A stretch of 64,000 nucleotides of DNA from an uncultured bacterium (GCA_903826405.1 CAIKEH010000055.1:62001-126000); one strand, 5' to 3'. Positions 51,069 through 60,447 are shown, counted from the stretch's first letter. Notes: generated by a model from the letters alone, not told the origin. Made by a program: numbers and translations.

Positions 51069-52223
51069 ATGGCCTGGACATACAATAGCAAATACCCTTC
51101 GATAGATGATCTCATCAGGAGATCCAAAAGTCGGATACCCCGATTCGCATTCGAGTACATGGATGGCGGATGCAATGAAGATGTCAATCTCCGGAAAAAT
51201 ACGGAGGAGATCCGACAGGTGGAGCTGCAACCCTATTATCTGAGGGAGTACACACCTACATCGCTTAAGACGGAATTATTCGGTCATACATATGACGCCC
51301 CTTTTGGTATTTCACCGATCGGACTTCAGGGCCTTATTTGGCCCAAAGCGCCCGAGATACTTGCCGCCGCTGCGTTCAGGCACAACATCCCTTTTATCCT
51401 CAGCACAGTGTCCACGGCCAGTATCGAGACCATCAGCAAGATCACGGAAGGAAGGGCCTGGTTCCAATTATACCATCCCGCGGATGAGGCTGTACGGGAT
51501 ACCCTTTTAGAGAGGGCTGCAGCTGCTGAGGTACCGGTACTGGTCCTGCTCAGCGATGTCCCGACCTTCGGTTACCGCCCTCGTGACATCCGCAATGGAC
51601 TGGCCATGCCTCCGCGAATGACCTTTAAAAATATACTGCAGATCATGTCTCGCCCCGAGTGGGCTCTACGGACCTTGTTCCATGGTCAACCGGCCTTCGA
51701 GACCATGAAGCCCTATATGCCAAAGGGGATGAACATGAAGCAACTCGGTCTGTTCATGAACCGGACCTTCTCAGGCAGACTAAGTGAGGATAGGGTCAAG
51801 AAGATCCGGGATAAATGGAAGGGGAAACTGGTATTGAAAGGTGTGGCTTCAAGCGAAGACACGGAAATGGCCATTCGATTGGGCCTTGATGGCATCATCA
51901 TCTCCAACCATGGCGGACGGCAACTGGATGCAGGTCAGTCGACCATTCATTCGATGGACAAGATAGTCGATAATCATAAAGGGATGATCAGGATCATGAT
52001 GGATAGCGGTATCCGGACTGGCCCTGATATTGCACGAACACTGGCTTCGGGTGCGGAATTCGCATTCCTGGGTCGCACTTTCATGTATGGTGTTTCCGCA
52101 TTGGGCAATGAGGGTGGTGATCATGTGATCGGATCTCTGAAAACGCAATTGCAACAGGTCATGGATCAGGTGTGTTGCAGTCAAGTGGATCGGCTTCCTG
52201 AGCACCTGATCCGGCCGGACTGA
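51069..52223 (+). CDS. lldD: FMN-dependent alpha-hydroxy-acid oxidase (L-lactate dehydrogenase type)
   Basis: This 384-residue cytosolic or membrane-associated enzyme of the lactate/glycolate oxidase family has FEYMDGGCNEDVNLRKN at the start, PFGISPIGLQGLIWP, FQLYHPAD, KLVLKGVASSEDTEMAIRLGLDGIIISNHGGRQLD (active-site Lys and His-Gly-Gly-Arg) and GIRTGPDIARTLASGAEFAFLGRTFMYG. It would oxidise L-lactate, made by the aldolase fusion, to pyruvate. It follows rhaI by 102 bases and is convergent with the DUF6150-type gene 34 bases on. The substrate is inferred from operon context, and other 2-hydroxy acids are possible. Confidence 0.87.
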   Translation: MAWTYNSKYPSIDDLIRRSKSRIPRFAFEYMDGGCNEDVNLRKNTEEIRQVELQPYYLREYTPTSLKTELFGHTYDAPFGISPIGLQGLIWPKAPEILAAAAFRHNIPFILSTVSTASIETISKITEGRAWFQLYHPADEAVRDTLLERAAAAEVPVLVLLSDVPTFGYRPRDIRNGLAMPPRMTFKNILQIMSRPEWALRTLFHGQPAFETMKPYMPKGMNMKQLGLFMNRTFSGRLSEDRVKKIRDKWKGKLVLKGVASSEDTEMAIRLGLDGIIISNHGGRQLDAGQSTIHSMDKIVDNHKGMIRIMMDSGIRTGPDIARTLASGAEFAFLGRTFMYGVSALGNEGGDHVIGSLKTQLQQVMDQVCCSQVDRLPEHLIRPD

Positions 52224-52257
52224 TGCCAGATTGTGAATCCGGATTTCCTGTAGTTGC

Positions 52258-52593
52258 TTAATAGAAAAACTGCTTCTTCGAATTGTCCCGCCATCCGGCC
52301 TGGCTTTCGTACTGGACGAAATATATCTTGACCTCCGCCTGACTTTCGTACTCCACGAAGAAGATCTTCTTCTCCGCCTGGCTCTCGTATTTCGTGAAGA
52401 ACCATTTCCCATCATTCTTCCCTGCCTGACTCTCATACTTTTCCTTGAACACCTTCAGATCCGCCTGGCTTTCATATTTGACCACATATACCTTGACATC
52501 CGCCTGATTGGGGTATTGAACGGAATAGACTTTCTGGGCCTGGGCAGCGAATGCCAGGCAGATCGAAAGCAGCATAGCGAAGGTTTTTTTCAT
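52258..52593 (-). CDS. DUF6150-type repeat protein, exported
   Basis: This protein of about 111 residues has a signal peptide (MKKTFAMLLSICLAFAAQA) followed by six units of about 13 residues with the consensus K(V/I)(Y/F)xVxYESQA(D/E), for example VKVYVVKYESQAD and KKIFFVEYESQAE. It ends in a short aromatic tail. Such all-beta, short-repeat proteins are known in Bacteroidota as DUF6150 and have no known function. The repeat would fit a beta-solenoid or extended beta sheet. The gene repeats at 39-base period (see separate entry). The true start is the ATG at 52593 because it begins the signal. It is convergent with lldD. Confidence 0.75.
   Translation of the reverse strand: MKKTFAMLLSICLAFAAQAQKVYSVQYPNQADVKVYVVKYESQADLKVFKEKYESQAGKNDGKWFFTKYESQAEKKIFFVEYESQAEVKIYFVQYESQAGWRDNSKKQFFY
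52294..52506 (-). repeat. Tandem repeat, 39-base period, in the DUF6150-type gene
   Basis: The core TCCGCCTG recurs at about 52295, 52334, 52373, 52421, 52460 and 52499. Spacing is 39 bases, except one interval of 48 bases that carries a 9-base insertion. The repeats encode the six 13-residue units and are imperfect at third positions. Confidence 0.85.
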
Positions 52594-52822
52594 GAACGGC
52601 ATCTTATCCTAAATATAAAAAATTCTTATCAGCATTCACGCCCCATGGCAAACCGTTAGGCGCAAAACCAACCTGGTTCCTTACGCATCTGTTCAAAAAG
52701 GCGGCTGCATAAACTGTACGGGCGTTAACTTGAATGCGGCAATCGGCATGCAAGATGTTAACAGGTCAGCTGAGATTCATTTTATGAGGATATCCAATCT
52801 AATTATATATCTTGAGCCTTAC

Positions 52823-53470
52823 ATGTTCAGGTCCACACTATTTGTCATAACGATCATTTGCTCCTTACATTCCTTCGCTGATAACGTACAGGATACCCTC
52901 AAGGACAACAGCCTGCTTTACAACGGTACGGAGTATGTCAAGCAGTTCAATTCAGCGACCGGAAATCCTTTCCTTCCTACTTCCATCTATACTGGTTCCG
53001 TACGGTATTATGAAAATTGGTACCGGGACATCGAACTGCTCTACGATTGTCAGGACGACGTCGTCATCATCCGTGATGTGCAAGGCTCGCTTAAACTGCA
53101 ACTGATCAGGGAGAAACTGGATGCTTTCGATATCGCCGGCCGAAATTTCATCAAGCTGAAACTGGTGAATGCCCGCGGGGAATTTTATGAACGGATATTC
53201 AGCGGAAGGCGAATGCTCCTCGTCCAGTGGAAAAAAGTGACGGTGACGGACAATTCCCGTACGGATGAGTTCGTGCTCCGGAAGACCGTTTTCGTGCTTC
53301 AGGATGGCAAGGTGATCACCCTGGACAGGGTCTCCGATCTGTATTCTCTGGATAAGTTGCACCAGCGTGAACTGAAGCGATTTTACCGGGAAAGTGGTTT
53401 CAATTTCAGGAAAGAGCCCATCAAGGCCTCTCAATATGTCATATCCCAAATGGAAGCTAAAGGATGGTGA
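52823..53470 (+). CDS. Exported protein of unknown function, first gene of the TonB operon
   Basis: This protein of about 215 residues has a signal peptide (MFRSTLFVITIICSLHSFA). I do not recognise a family. The body is mostly beta with many charged residues: SLLYNGTEYVKQF, TGSVRYYENWYRDIELLYDCQDDVVIIRD, FIKLKLVNARGEFYERIF. Its last 7 bases overlap the start of the TonB receptor gene, so they are probably translated together. The frame extends upstream to 52730, but only the ATG at 52823 begins with a signal peptide. A role in the same envelope complex is inferred from this overlap alone. Confidence 0.75.
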   Translation: MFRSTLFVITIICSLHSFADNVQDTLKDNSLLYNGTEYVKQFNSATGNPFLPTSIYTGSVRYYENWYRDIELLYDCQDDVVIIRDVQGSLKLQLIREKLDAFDIAGRNFIKLKLVNARGEFYERIFSGRRMLLVQWKKVTVTDNSRTDEFVLRKTVFVLQDGKVITLDRVSDLYSLDKLHQRELKRFYRESGFNFRKEPIKASQYVISQMEAKGW

Positions 53471-56175
53471 AAAGGATATTGATCATATCGTTCTTGTTGA
53501 CGCAATTCACTCATGAAGGCTTGGCGCAGATTGCCACGCCATTTGACAGCCTCATCAATGTACTGGAGAAAAAATTCCCGGTCTCGTTCTACTACGATCG
53601 AAAGCAGACTGAAGGATTGAGCATCCCAGCTTCCTCCGGCACCTTGGATGAGGTCATGAAGACCACCCTGGAGGGCACCGGTCTGTCCTGGTACCGCGAT
53701 CAGCAGAACCGGGTGTTCATATCCCGTGGCGCAACATTGAACAACACTCTTCCGGCTGATTATTTCAATCCTGCAGCAGCCGGCAAGAAGGATATGTCGA
53801 TATCCAATTACACCGAGGAAAAGCAGACCGCTCATGCTGAGAATAAGATCTATACCATAGGGTCCAAAGGTGGTGCCGGAGCCACCGCAGTCATTTCCGG
53901 CTATATCCGTGATGCCAAAAACGGCGAACCCATGATCGCCGCCTCAGTCACCATCGATGGAAGTCAGGCTGGAGTTTCTACTGATGCCTTTGGGTTCTAT
54001 TCCATCACCGTGCCAAAAGGGAAACAGAACCTGAAAGCAGGTGTAGTGGGTATGAAAGAGATCAGCCGCTCCCTGAACGTGCTGGGTAACGGGAAGATGG
54101 ATATGGAAATGCTGGAAGAAGTGCGAAGCCTGAAAACGGCCGTGATCGTCGGGCAGAAACAATCCAATGTTCGCGGTATGCAGATGGGCGTTGAACGGCT
54201 AAGCATCAAAGCGATCAAAAATATCCCTGCCGTTCTTGGCGAGACCGATGTCCTGAGATCCTTGCAAACGCTGCCCGGAGTCACTTCCGTGGGTGAAGGA
54301 ACAGCAGGTTATAATGTTCGCGGTGGAGCCGCCGACCAGAACCTTGTCCTGCTCAACGACATGACCATCTACAATCCGACGCACTTGTTCGGTTTCTTCT
54401 CCGCTGTTGATGCCGAGATCATCAGAGGTCTTGATCTGTACAAGAGCGCGATACCAGAAAGACTGGGAGGAAGGATCTCCTCGATCATGGATGTCAGTAC
54501 GCGTGATGGCAATAATAAGAAAGTGACCGGCACCCTGGGGATAGGGCCATTGACCAGCAAGTTTTCCGTGGAAGGACCATTGGGGTCGGATAAAACGACC
54601 TTTTTGATCGGGGGACGAACTACCTATTCCAACTGGTTCCTGAAATACCTGCCGGATGCCTACAGCAAAAGCCAGGTCAACTTCAGTGACATCATGATTC
54701 ACTTGACTCACGAATTCTCTTCCAAAGACAAAATATACATCTCAGGATATTACAGTACGGACAAGTTCAGACTCAATCAGGATTCCACTTATGCCTATTC
54801 GAACCAGAACTTCCGATTCAAATGGAAACACAATTTCACGGACAAGTTCTACAATGTCCTTTCCGCAGGCATGGACAAATATGATTATTCGGTCAATGGG
54901 CGGAATAACCCTAAAGATTTTTTTGACCTCACCTTCGGCATCAAGCAGTACAATCTGAAATCCGACTTCAGGTATGCCCCGAACAACAAGCACGACTTCA
55001 GCTTCGGGGTCCAGCACATCATTTATGACCTGAACCCTGGACAGGTCACACCTGCCGACGGGCAGTCTGTCATCACTCCCAAGACGATAGCTCGGGAGCA
55101 GGGTACAGAGACTTCCATTTACCTCGGCGATCAGTACCGGGTGACCAGCAAGTTCACGATACAGGGTGGACTACGATACACTTATTATCGTTATGTGGGT
55201 CCGGGAAAGACATATATATACGCAGATGGCCAGCCCAGATCGGAAAGTACCGTGGTGGACTCGGTCCAGTATACCAAAGGGCAATTGATGAAGAGCTATC
55301 AGGCTCCTGAGATACGTGTATCGGCACGTTACCTGCTCAGCACAAGGTCATCGATCAAGCTCAGTTACAACACGCTTCACCAGTACATCCACATGATCAC
55401 CAACACGACGGCCATCTCGCCGACGGATACCTGGAAGATGAGTGATGCCTACATCAAGCCGCAGTTCGGTCAGCAGTTGTCGTTAGGTTTCTACACCCAA
55501 CCGGGAGACAAGGGAGATGAATTTTCCATAGAGGGTTATTACAAGACCACGGAGAATTACCTCGACTACAAGAGCGGCGCCCAGCTGTTGCTCAACGACC
55601 ATCTTGAACGGGATGTGTTCAGCACCAAGGGCAAGGCGTATGGAGTGGAAATACTGTACAAGAAACCCAATGGGAAATTGAACGGCTGGATCAGCTATAC
55701 CTACCTCCGTACATTTTTGAAGCAGAATGATCCGCTAGCGGGCGAGGTGATCAACAAAGGGGATTATTACCCGGCTAATTTCGACAAACCGCATATCGCC
55801 AGTCTTGTCGCAAACTACAAATTCACGCAACGGGTGAGCCTTTCCGTTACATCCAGTTACAGCACGGGTCGCCCGATCACTTATCCTTTGGGGGTCTTCA
55901 ACATGGGAGGGTCACAACGTGTCTACTATTCTGACCGAAATGCCTTCCGCATACCTGATTTCTTCCGTACGGATGTTTCCATGATCGTGGAGCACAACCA
56001 TAAAGTCACACAAAAGGTGCACGCATCCTGGACCTTCGGTATTTATAATATTACTGGGAGGGATAATCCCTACTCCGTCTATTTCATCTCGGACAACCGG
56101 CAGATCAAGGGATACCAGCTTTCCGTCTTCTCGACTCCCATTCCATTCGTCACGTTCAACCTGAAATTCAGATGA
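53464..56175 (+). CDS. TonB-dependent receptor with STN domain
   Basis: This 903-residue outer-membrane protein has a signal peptide ending GLAQ. An STN domain spans about 25-90 (FPVSFYYDRKQTEGLSIPAS), then a carboxypeptidase-regulatory domain at about 140-225 (ISGYIRDAKNGEPMIAASVTIDG). A plug domain follows with LRSLQTLPGVTSVGEGTAGYNVRGG and NDMTIYNPTHLFGFFSAVDAEIIRGLDLYKSAIPERLGGRISSIMDVSTRDGN, then a beta barrel to the aromatic C-terminus (FNLKFR). The STN domain usually links to an anti-sigma factor, but none is in the window. It overlaps the genes on both sides (7 bases upstream, 4 downstream), so the operon is tightly coupled. The imported ligand is unknown. Confidence 0.94.
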   Translation: MVKRILIISFLLTQFTHEGLAQIATPFDSLINVLEKKFPVSFYYDRKQTEGLSIPASSGTLDEVMKTTLEGTGLSWYRDQQNRVFISRGATLNNTLPADYFNPAAAGKKDMSISNYTEEKQTAHAENKIYTIGSKGGAGATAVISGYIRDAKNGEPMIAASVTIDGSQAGVSTDAFGFYSITVPKGKQNLKAGVVGMKEISRSLNVLGNGKMDMEMLEEVRSLKTAVIVGQKQSNVRGMQMGVERLSIKAIKNIPAVLGETDVLRSLQTLPGVTSVGEGTAGYNVRGGAADQNLVLLNDMTIYNPTHLFGFFSAVDAEIIRGLDLYKSAIPERLGGRISSIMDVSTRDGNNKKVTGTLGIGPLTSKFSVEGPLGSDKTTFLIGGRTTYSNWFLKYLPDAYSKSQVNFSDIMIHLTHEFSSKDKIYISGYYSTDKFRLNQDSTYAYSNQNFRFKWKHNFTDKFYNVLSAGMDKYDYSVNGRNNPKDFFDLTFGIKQYNLKSDFRYAPNNKHDFSFGVQHIIYDLNPGQVTPADGQSVITPKTIAREQGTETSIYLGDQYRVTSKFTIQGGLRYTYYRYVGPGKTYIYADGQPRSESTVVDSVQYTKGQLMKSYQAPEIRVSARYLLSTRSSIKLSYNTLHQYIHMITNTTAISPTDTWKMSDAYIKPQFGQQLSLGFYTQPGDKGDEFSIEGYYKTTENYLDYKSGAQLLLNDHLERDVFSTKGKAYGVEILYKKPNGKLNGWISYTYLRTFLKQNDPLAGEVINKGDYYPANFDKPHIASLVANYKFTQRVSLSVTSSYSTGRPITYPLGVFNMGGSQRVYYSDRNAFRIPDFFRTDVSMIVEHNHKVTQKVHASWTFGIYNITGRDNPYSVYFISDNRQIKGYQLSVFSTPIPFVTFNLKFR

Positions 56176-57299
56176 TGAGGTTGCTCCGTATATCAATGCT
56201 TGCGCTGGTTGTCGTGGCCGGCTGTTCCAAACCACTCGAATTGCCGGATACGAAGCCGGACACTTCGATCCTGGTCTTGGAAGGTGATATCGTAACGGGT
56301 ACGGACATGGAAAATACCGTGCTGCTCAGCAGAGTCAGGAGTTTGCAGGATACCACGCCCTCCCCGGAAAGCAATGCCCGGGTAGAGATCGTATCCAAGA
56401 CCGGAGGCAACTGGCCTTTGACGATGACGGATGCAGGGAAATACACTGCCACGGCCACCATTCCGGCAGACAACGAATTGTCCTTGCATGTCCAAACAGC
56501 CGATGGAAGTCAGTATGAGACACCGTTCCAAGCTTCCAAGCCCTCCCCGCCTATTGACAGTGTCACTTTCCGGCAGGAAAAACCCAATGAAGTGACCATA
56601 TATGTGCATAGCCACGACCCATCTAACAATACACGTTATTACCGATGGAGTGCTGAGGAAACCTGGGAACGAACTTCCTCATTCCAGTCTTTGTACAATT
56701 TTGACGGTGCCAGCATCGTGCCCAAGGCAGTGGGCGAACAGAACTATACCTGCTGGAGGACACAGCCGACAAACACTATCGTGATCGCCAACACGCTGAA
56801 TCTGGCGCAGGATGTGATCAGTTATCAGCCGGTTACCACCATACAGAGTTCGACGGAGAAAATATATGTCCGGTACAGTATTCTGGTAAAACAAATAGCG
56901 CTCTCACGGGAATCTTATGATTTCTGGAATACGTTGAGGAAGAACACGGAGCTGACCGGTTCACTATTTGACCCTCAACCCTCGCAATACCAGACGAACA
57001 TCACTTGCACGAACAATGCCGGAAGGAGGGCGATTGGATTCGTATCCGTCAGCGGGACCTCGGAAAAGCGACTTTTTATCCGCAATTCAGAAGTCAATTC
57101 CTGGCCAACATTCGATCCAGCGGTTTCCTGCAGTGCGATCGAACTCAGCCGATCTGGAGCTGAGGATTTCCTAAAAAGCAATCCCAACTTCTTGGTGGCT
57201 TATTTTATCACCGCTGGCGGCGGTTTCGCCGTAGCTCCGCAGGCATGCGTGGATTGCCGTCTTACAGGAGGTGATGTCATCAAACCCTCATTCTGGTAG
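56172..57299 (+). CDS. DUF4249 domain-containing lipoprotein
   Basis: This 375-residue lipoprotein has the signal MLALVVVAGC. DUF4249 proteins occur next to TonB receptors in Bacteroidota in place of SusD. Family features are LPDTKPDTSILVLEGDIVTG near the start, and TFRQEKPNEVTIYVHSHDPSNNTRYYRWSAEETWERT in the middle. The C-terminus has a Cys-rich end (QACVDCRLTGG). It begins in the last codon of the receptor gene (ATGA overlap). It is probably the surface-exposed partner lipoprotein of the receptor. The bound ligand is unknown. Confidence 0.92.
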   Translation: MMRLLRISMLALVVVAGCSKPLELPDTKPDTSILVLEGDIVTGTDMENTVLLSRVRSLQDTTPSPESNARVEIVSKTGGNWPLTMTDAGKYTATATIPADNELSLHVQTADGSQYETPFQASKPSPPIDSVTFRQEKPNEVTIYVHSHDPSNNTRYYRWSAEETWERTSSFQSLYNFDGASIVPKAVGEQNYTCWRTQPTNTIVIANTLNLAQDVISYQPVTTIQSSTEKIYVRYSILVKQIALSRESYDFWNTLRKNTELTGSLFDPQPSQYQTNITCTNNAGRRAIGFVSVSGTSEKRLFIRNSEVNSWPTFDPAVSCSAIELSRSGAEDFLKSNPNFLVAYFITAGGGFAVAPQACVDCRLTGGDVIKPSFW

Positions 57300-57302
57300 C
57301 AC

Positions 57303-58934
57303 ATGAAAAGGGTAATCATACATATCGTTCTCTTATTGACCGCAAATGCTGCCATTCGGACCATGGCCCAGGATGCTTCAACGGCTAGGTTGAGGATCTG
57401 GTCTTCTCAGCAGGTTCACATCACAGGTGAGGACATATGGGTTGATGGTGATGTTACAGGTGACCTTAAGGTTTCCAAATCCATCACCATAAGATTGATC
57501 GACAGGAATGGATCCATGATGACGGAAGTGGAAGTCGCACCAAGGGATTTTGGATTTTCTGCGTTTTTGACCATTCCTGAAAACCTCGTATCCGATTATT
57601 ATTTTCTGGATGGATATGTCAATGGATCGCGATCCTTGACCATGGTTTCGCCGGTCATGGTCATCAATCCACGTATCCCGCCTGCAGCGAATTGCAAGGA
57701 TTTTACTTTGCCTACATCTTCGCCCATAACCGCAGGGTCCATCACCATCTTACCCGACAGGGATCATGTATCACCTCGGAATGAAGTGATTTGTCAATTG
57801 AAAAACGCTACAGACCTAAAGGATGCAACGATCTCTGTTTATCGCTACGATGGGTTGTCCAGGCTGATCGATAGTGTTTCCAGTGGTTTCTCCAGCACAT
57901 TGATCCATGATGCCAAAGGGATGGCGGAAAATGAAGGGAAATTGGTCAAAGCCCGTGCAACGATCAATGGAAAACCCATTGAGAAGCTCAGCATCATCGC
58001 TGCCTTGAAAGGTTCAGGGGCAGTGCTAGCCACAGCTACCACCCATGCGGATGGGGTCGCGGAATTCATCCTGCCCGTGACCTATGATGCTTCAACGCTG
58101 GTTCTGTCCCCTCAAGGCATAACGATGCAAGGTCTGTCGGTTACTATCATTCGCGATGTACAGAATCCGGTATCGATCGGTTTCTCCTGCTTGCAACTGC
58201 GCGAAAGCATGCGTGCTGATATCGAAGCGAGGATGTTGAACAGCAGGGTGCTGAACCGATTCTATGGTGATGGTTCCAGAAGTTATGATGTAACGGATAG
58301 GGATACCAGTGATTTCTACGGGAAGCCTGATTTTCGATACCTGCTCGACGAGTATGTTCGATTCCCGAATATGGAAGAGGTCATCGGGGAGATCATACCC
58401 GAGGCCAGGGTGAAAAAAGAAAAAGGGGAACGCAAACTTCAAGTGCTAAACCTGCCGGGCAAGAATTTTTTCGAAGAAGAGGCGCTTGTACTGGTCGATG
58501 GGGTACCTCTTCGGGATACACGTAAGATCATTGATGCTGATCCATTGCTGATTCGTTCCATAGAAGTGGTGGCGCGAAAATACTTCATGGGGAATGCGGA
58601 ATACAAAGGCATCATTCATTTCAAGTCGTATCGCGGCGATTTGGCCGGGCTCCAACTTTCTTCTGGAGATGCCAGCGTTCCCTATCAGGGAAACCAGGAA
58701 GCCGCCCGATTGAATGCAACGGAGCGTAAGAGCAAGACCGACCGCATGCCCGATCTGCGCAATATGCTGTTGAAAGAAAATGTCAGCGCCGATCAGTTGA
58801 AGAATGGTTTTCGATTCTACACTTCAGACGCTGATGGTGAATACAGGATCCTCCTCCAGGGCCGAAGAAAAGATGGATCCATGGCGAGTGGTTCAACCAT
58901 GATCACTGTCAATGCAGCTACCACGCCAGATTGA
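57303..58934 (+). CDS. Exported protein with MG2-like and TonB-plug-like regions, unknown function
   Basis: This 543-residue protein has a signal peptide. It begins only 3 bases after the DUF4249 stop, so it is the fourth gene of the operon. The N-terminal third (QQVHITGEDIWVDGDVTGDL, then SKSITIRLIDRNGSM and LTIPENLVSDYYFLDGYVNGS) resembles macroglobulin-type (MG2) beta domains. The region about 380-440 (EALVLVDGVPLRDTRKI, SIEVVARKYFMGNAEYKGIIHFKSYRGD) looks like part of a TonB receptor plug, although no barrel follows. It may therefore be an accessory protein of the receptor. I cannot name a family with confidence. Confidence 0.65.
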   Translation: MKRVIIHIVLLLTANAAIRTMAQDASTARLRIWSSQQVHITGEDIWVDGDVTGDLKVSKSITIRLIDRNGSMMTEVEVAPRDFGFSAFLTIPENLVSDYYFLDGYVNGSRSLTMVSPVMVINPRIPPAANCKDFTLPTSSPITAGSITILPDRDHVSPRNEVICQLKNATDLKDATISVYRYDGLSRLIDSVSSGFSSTLIHDAKGMAENEGKLVKARATINGKPIEKLSIIAALKGSGAVLATATTHADGVAEFILPVTYDASTLVLSPQGITMQGLSVTIIRDVQNPVSIGFSCLQLRESMRADIEARMLNSRVLNRFYGDGSRSYDVTDRDTSDFYGKPDFRYLLDEYVRFPNMEEVIGEIIPEARVKKEKGERKLQVLNLPGKNFFEEEALVLVDGVPLRDTRKIIDADPLLIRSIEVVARKYFMGNAEYKGIIHFKSYRGDLAGLQLSSGDASVPYQGNQEAARLNATERKSKTDRMPDLRNMLLKENVSADQLKNGFRFYTSDADGEYRILLQGRRKDGSMASGSTMITVNAATTPD

Positions 58935-59085
58935 TGGCGCAACCCTTTTGACCGATACATTAGCTGCTTAGTCTCCTATCACGATCCTTCAGTAGGAAAT
59001 TCTCCTTCCATTTTCTGCATGGCGACTTCCACGTTCAGGTCAAAAATCCATACTTTCACTTCTCCCTTAATAAACCCTTTTGAAT

Positions 59086-60390
59086 ATGGACAAGATCGCT
59101 ATCGGCGACGGGCAGGATGAGTTCGCCCGTGCCACTTATGCCAAAGTGACCCGACGGCTGATGCCCATTCTTTTCCTTTGTTACATTCTGGCATATCTGG
59201 ACAGGGTCAACGTAGGCTTCGCCAAACTGGGTATGCATGTTGAGCCCTGGTTCTCGGATGCGATATTCGCTACAGGTTCTGGAATATTCTTCATCGGTTA
59301 TTTACTTTTCGAAGTGCCGGGCAACATCATCATGCATCGACTGGGAGCACGAGTGTGGATGACACGTATCATGATCACCTGGGGCATCATCTCGGCATGC
59401 TGTGCATTGAGTGCGGGTAAGACCAGTTTTTATACCCTCCGGTTCATGTTGGGGTTGGCAGAAGCCGGCTTCTTTCCGGGAATCATACTCTATCTTACCT
59501 ACTGGTTCCCCGACAAGCAGCGGGCTCGGATTGTTGCACTCTTCATGACTGCGGTGGCTTTTGCCGGTATTGTAGGCTCGCCTTTGTCCGGGTGGATTCT
59601 CAAGACAGCTTCCTCCTGGTCGGCTTTGAAGCCCTGGCAGTGGCTTTATATCATCGAGGGGATACCCAGCATCCTGTTGGGCCTCTCATTACCTTTCATC
59701 CTTCGTGATGGTCCTGAAAAAGCAGGATGGCTTACGCCGGAAGAAATAAAATTGCTCAGAAGTCACCACGATGAGGATGACAAGAGGAAATCAAATATGG
59801 GCTGGGAACACCATGGCATCCGGGATGCATTCGGTTCCTGGAAGATCTGGGTATTCAGCCTGATCTATTTCAGCTTCGTCGTCGGTATGTATGGGATTTC
59901 TTTCTGGCTGCCACAGATCATCGAGAACACCATGACGAAGGACAAATTTCAGATTGGGTTGTTGGCCGCCATTCCTTGGACCTGTGCGGTCATCGGGATG
60001 GTTATTTTCGGAAAACATTCTGACAGGACAGGCGAAAGGCGGATACACATCACCGCTATGGCATTCACTGGAATGCTGGCATTCATCCTGAGTGGATTGC
60101 CTGGTTTGTCGCCAGTTGGCATTTTACTGAGTCTATCTGTTGCCACAACAGCCGCCATGTGTGTGATCTCCGCTTTCTGGTCAATGCCTTCCGCGGTACT
60201 GTCGGGTGCCGCGGCTGCAGCAGGATTTGCCCTCATCAATTCCGTAGGGAATCTTTCGGGATATTTCAGCCCCCAGATGTTCGCTTGGCTGAAACAACAC
60301 TACTCTTTGGGGGCAGGGCTGATCGCTGCCGGTTTATCCATGGGTATAGGTGGGATTTTGACCTGGTTCATCTGGTCCCATGAAAATTGA
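59086..60390 (+). CDS. MFS transporter, anion:cation symporter family (hexuronate/tartrate-like)
   Basis: This 12-helix protein of about 434 residues fits the ACS group: ILAYLDRVNVGFAKLGM (helix 1 signature DRVNVGFA), LFEVPGNIIMHRLGARVWMTRIMITWGIISA, LRFMLGLAEAGFFPGIILYLTYWFP, and GWLTPEEIKLLRS in the central loop. Such transporters import organic anions such as hexuronates, phthalate, tartrate or pantothenate. The substrate cannot be told. ATG 59086 is preferred to a TTG two codons upstream. Followed by a second MFS gene on the same strand, 57 bases later. Confidence 0.92.
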   Translation: MDKIAIGDGQDEFARATYAKVTRRLMPILFLCYILAYLDRVNVGFAKLGMHVEPWFSDAIFATGSGIFFIGYLLFEVPGNIIMHRLGARVWMTRIMITWGIISACCALSAGKTSFYTLRFMLGLAEAGFFPGIILYLTYWFPDKQRARIVALFMTAVAFAGIVGSPLSGWILKTASSWSALKPWQWLYIIEGIPSILLGLSLPFILRDGPEKAGWLTPEEIKLLRSHHDEDDKRKSNMGWEHHGIRDAFGSWKIWVFSLIYFSFVVGMYGISFWLPQIIENTMTKDKFQIGLLAAIPWTCAVIGMVIFGKHSDRTGERRIHITAMAFTGMLAFILSGLPGLSPVGILLSLSVATTAAMCVISAFWSMPSAVLSGAAAAAGFALINSVGNLSGYFSPQMFAWLKQHYSLGAGLIAAGLSMGIGGILTWFIWSHEN

Positions 60391-60447
60391 AAGAATGGGG
60401 TCACACGCTTTTACGGTATCATTCCACATGCTCCAAGATTCCTGCAG

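Noticed and set aside
52294-52506. 39-base repeats as a CRISPR array
   Set aside because: The repeats are contiguous, without spacers, and lie inside a coding frame with period 13 residues.
53464-57299. SusC/SusD pair
   Set aside because: The partner of the TonB receptor has DUF4249 rather than SusD features, so it is not a standard polysaccharide-uptake pair.
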